This document shows, piece by piece, positions 7,688-8,507 of a DNA stretch of 8,507 bases. The stretch lies in contig CAJQPV010000323.1 of NCBI GenBank assembly GCA_905480305.1, forward strand, positions 1-8,507, read 5' to 3'. The position numbers and the translations under genes are program-made. Below the pieces are notes generated by a model. The model had not been told where the DNA came from. It searched no databases and was given only the letters and a program-made list of their open reading frames with translations. The DNA comes from an uncultured Gammaproteobacteria bacterium (lineage in GTDB: Bacteria > Pseudomonadota > Gammaproteobacteria > UBA9214). Numbering within the stretch: position 1 is the first letter of the stretch; each line of letters begins with the position of its first letter.

Positions 7688-7710
7688 TTATCGGCCGATC
7701 AGGCCAATAA
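7688..7710 (-). terminator. Hairpin in the dut-algC gap
   Basis: On the minus-strand transcript the arms TTATTGGCC and GGCCGATAA pair around a 5-base loop (TGATC), giving nine pairs including one G-U wobble. On the plus strand that pair would be a C-A mismatch, so the structure is better formed in RNA read from dut towards algC. The hairpin begins 7 bases after the dut stop codon. There is no T-run directly after it; TTGTTTTT follows about 12 bases later. It may be a weak terminator, a processing site or an mRNA 3'-end stabiliser. Confidence 0.4.
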
Positions 7711-7717
7711 TTTGAGT

Positions 7718-8173
7718 CTATTGGCGTCCGGTGTGCCCAAACCCCCCGGCACCGCGCTCACTGGCATCAAAATCCTCAACTATTTCAAATTCCGCCCGCA
7801 CAACCGGTACGATGACCATTTGCGCAATACGCTCCCCCGGCTCGACCAGAAAGGTCTTTTCCCCACGATTCCAGCAGGATACGAACACCTGCCCCTGGTA
7901 ATCGGAGTCTATCAGGCCCACCAGGTTGCCAAGTACAACACCATGCTTGTGCCCCAGCCCGGAGCGTGGCAGCAGCACCGCCGCCAGGCCGGTATCGGCC
8001 ACGTGGATGGCAAGACCGGTGGGGATCAGGCGGGTATCACCGGGAGCCAGTTGCAACGGTTCATCCAGACAGGCGCGCATGTCCATACCGGCAGAACCGT
8101 CAGTTGCATAATGTGGCAGTGGAAACTCGTTACCGAGACGTGGATCAAGAATCTTAAGCTGAATCTTTTGCAT
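7718..8173 (-). CDS. dut: dUTP diphosphatase (dUTPase)
   Basis: Dut hydrolyses dUTP to dUMP and pyrophosphate, keeping uracil out of DNA and supplying thymidylate synthase. It works as a cytoplasmic homotrimer with Mg2+. At 151 residues it matches the E. coli protein in length. All five trimeric dUTPase motifs are present: [12 protein letters not shown] (23-34), [10 protein letters not shown] (69-78), [14 protein letters not shown] (82-95) with the catalytic Asp89 and the uridine-binding Tyr92, PGERIAQM (112-119), and the C-terminal arm [10 protein letters not shown] (140-149) with Phe145 that closes over the substrate. The ATG at 8171-8173 lies inside the end of coaBC, a 20-base overlap, so the two are co-transcribed and probably translationally coupled. 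This coaBC-dut pairing is widely conserved in proteobacteria. Confidence 0.97.
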   Translation of the reverse strand: MQKIQLKILDPRLGNEFPLPHYATDGSAGMDMRACLDEPLQLAPGDTRLIPTGLAIHVADTGLAAVLLPRSGLGHKHGVVLGNLVGLIDSDYQGQVFVSCWNRGEKTFLVEPGERIAQMVIVPVVRAEFEIVEDFDASERGAGGFGHTGRQ

Positions 8174-8507
8174 TAAACTTCAGTACCTTTCCCTGGTGGG
8201 GGCTCTGTTGAAATTGCCTGGCAATCAACTCTGTGAGCTGACGCGCCAGCTTTTGCTTGGCGGTAACCGCCAACTGCTGCTCGCCCGCTTCCCAAAATAC
8301 CTGCAGGGCATTCTCTTCATTATTAAAACCCAGCCCGTTACCGACCTGATTGGCAGCAATCATATCAATCCCCTTGGCCTGCCGTTTCAGCCGTGCATTA
8401 TTTTCCACAGACTCGGTCTCCGCTGCAAAGCCGACAGTATAGGGGGCATCAGGCAATGCCGCCACGGCTGCAAGGATATCGGGATTACGCTCCAGCTGCA
8501 GTGAAAC
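8154..8507 (-). CDS. coaBC: Phosphopantothenoylcysteine synthase/decarboxylase, C-terminal part
   Basis: Only the last 117 residues are in the window; the gene runs in from beyond base 8507. CoaBC joins cysteine to 4'-phosphopantothenate (CoaB) and decarboxylates the product (CoaC) in coenzyme A synthesis. This piece belongs to the C-terminal CoaB synthase domain. It shows [20 protein letters not shown] followed by [17 protein letters not shown], then IDMIAAN and [13 protein letters not shown], all close to the E. coli protein as I recall it. The frame is open from the edge to TAA at 8154-8156, overlapping the dut start. The far C-terminus ([17 protein letters not shown]) is polar and variable, as is normal for the family. 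Confidence 0.95.
   Translation of the reverse strand, partial: VSLQLERNPDILAAVAALPDAPYTVGFAAETESVENNARLKRQAKGIDMIAANQVGNGLGFNNEENALQVFWEAGEQQLAVTAKQKLARQLTELIARQFQQSPHQGKVLKFNAKDSA

Noticed and set aside
7712..8176. Plus-strand open frame of 154 residues opposite dut
   Set aside because: It mirrors dut almost end to end, and dut has all five family motifs.

Overview
The window looks like a stretch of chromosomal housekeeping DNA from a gammaproteobacterium of moderate GC content. The order coaBC - dut - algC - argB on one strand, followed further on by pyrE next to an exonuclease III/Crc-type gene, matches the layout known from Pseudomonas and related lineages. The proteins are not Pseudomonas-like enough to assign a genus, so I place it only as 'gammaproteobacterium'. 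No RNA gene, CRISPR array, insertion sequence, phage gene or attachment site is visible, and no gap between genes exceeds 300 bases.

Layout from left to right. Bases 1-114 are probably the tail of an unidentified plus-strand gene. An exonuclease III-family gene (155-928, minus) is divergent from pyrE (998-1639, plus) across 69 bases. pyrE converges on a small lipoprotein gene (1653-2144, minus). The lipoprotein gene overlaps the 3' end of a TSUP-family permease gene (2131-2886, minus), and the two are probably translationally coupled. Divergent from the permease is a DUF4124/coiled-coil envelope protein gene (2973-3995, plus), whose stop codon directly abuts the stop codon of argB (3996-4889, minus). 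The rest reads on the minus strand from right to left: the 3' end of coaBC (8154-8507), dut (7718-8173), a long membrane-anchored algC (4974-7631) and argB.

Functionally, the right half joins coenzyme A synthesis (CoaBC), dUTP removal and dTTP precursor supply (Dut), sugar-phosphate isomerisation for exopolysaccharide/LPS precursors (AlgC) and the committed kinase step of arginine synthesis (ArgB). The left half has the PRPP-dependent step of UMP synthesis (PyrE) and a DNA repair nuclease. The block between argB and pyrE is the accessory part: a DUF4124 protein, a permease and a lipoprotein of unknown role.

The points most worth a second look are: a gap-free internal duplication of about 104 residues in the DUF4124 protein; the fusion of phosphomannomutase to a two-pass membrane/periplasmic module, with a possible internal start for a soluble form; and an exonuclease that resembles the Pseudomonas regulator Crc yet keeps the full nuclease active site. 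I found no convincing previously undescribed multi-gene system.
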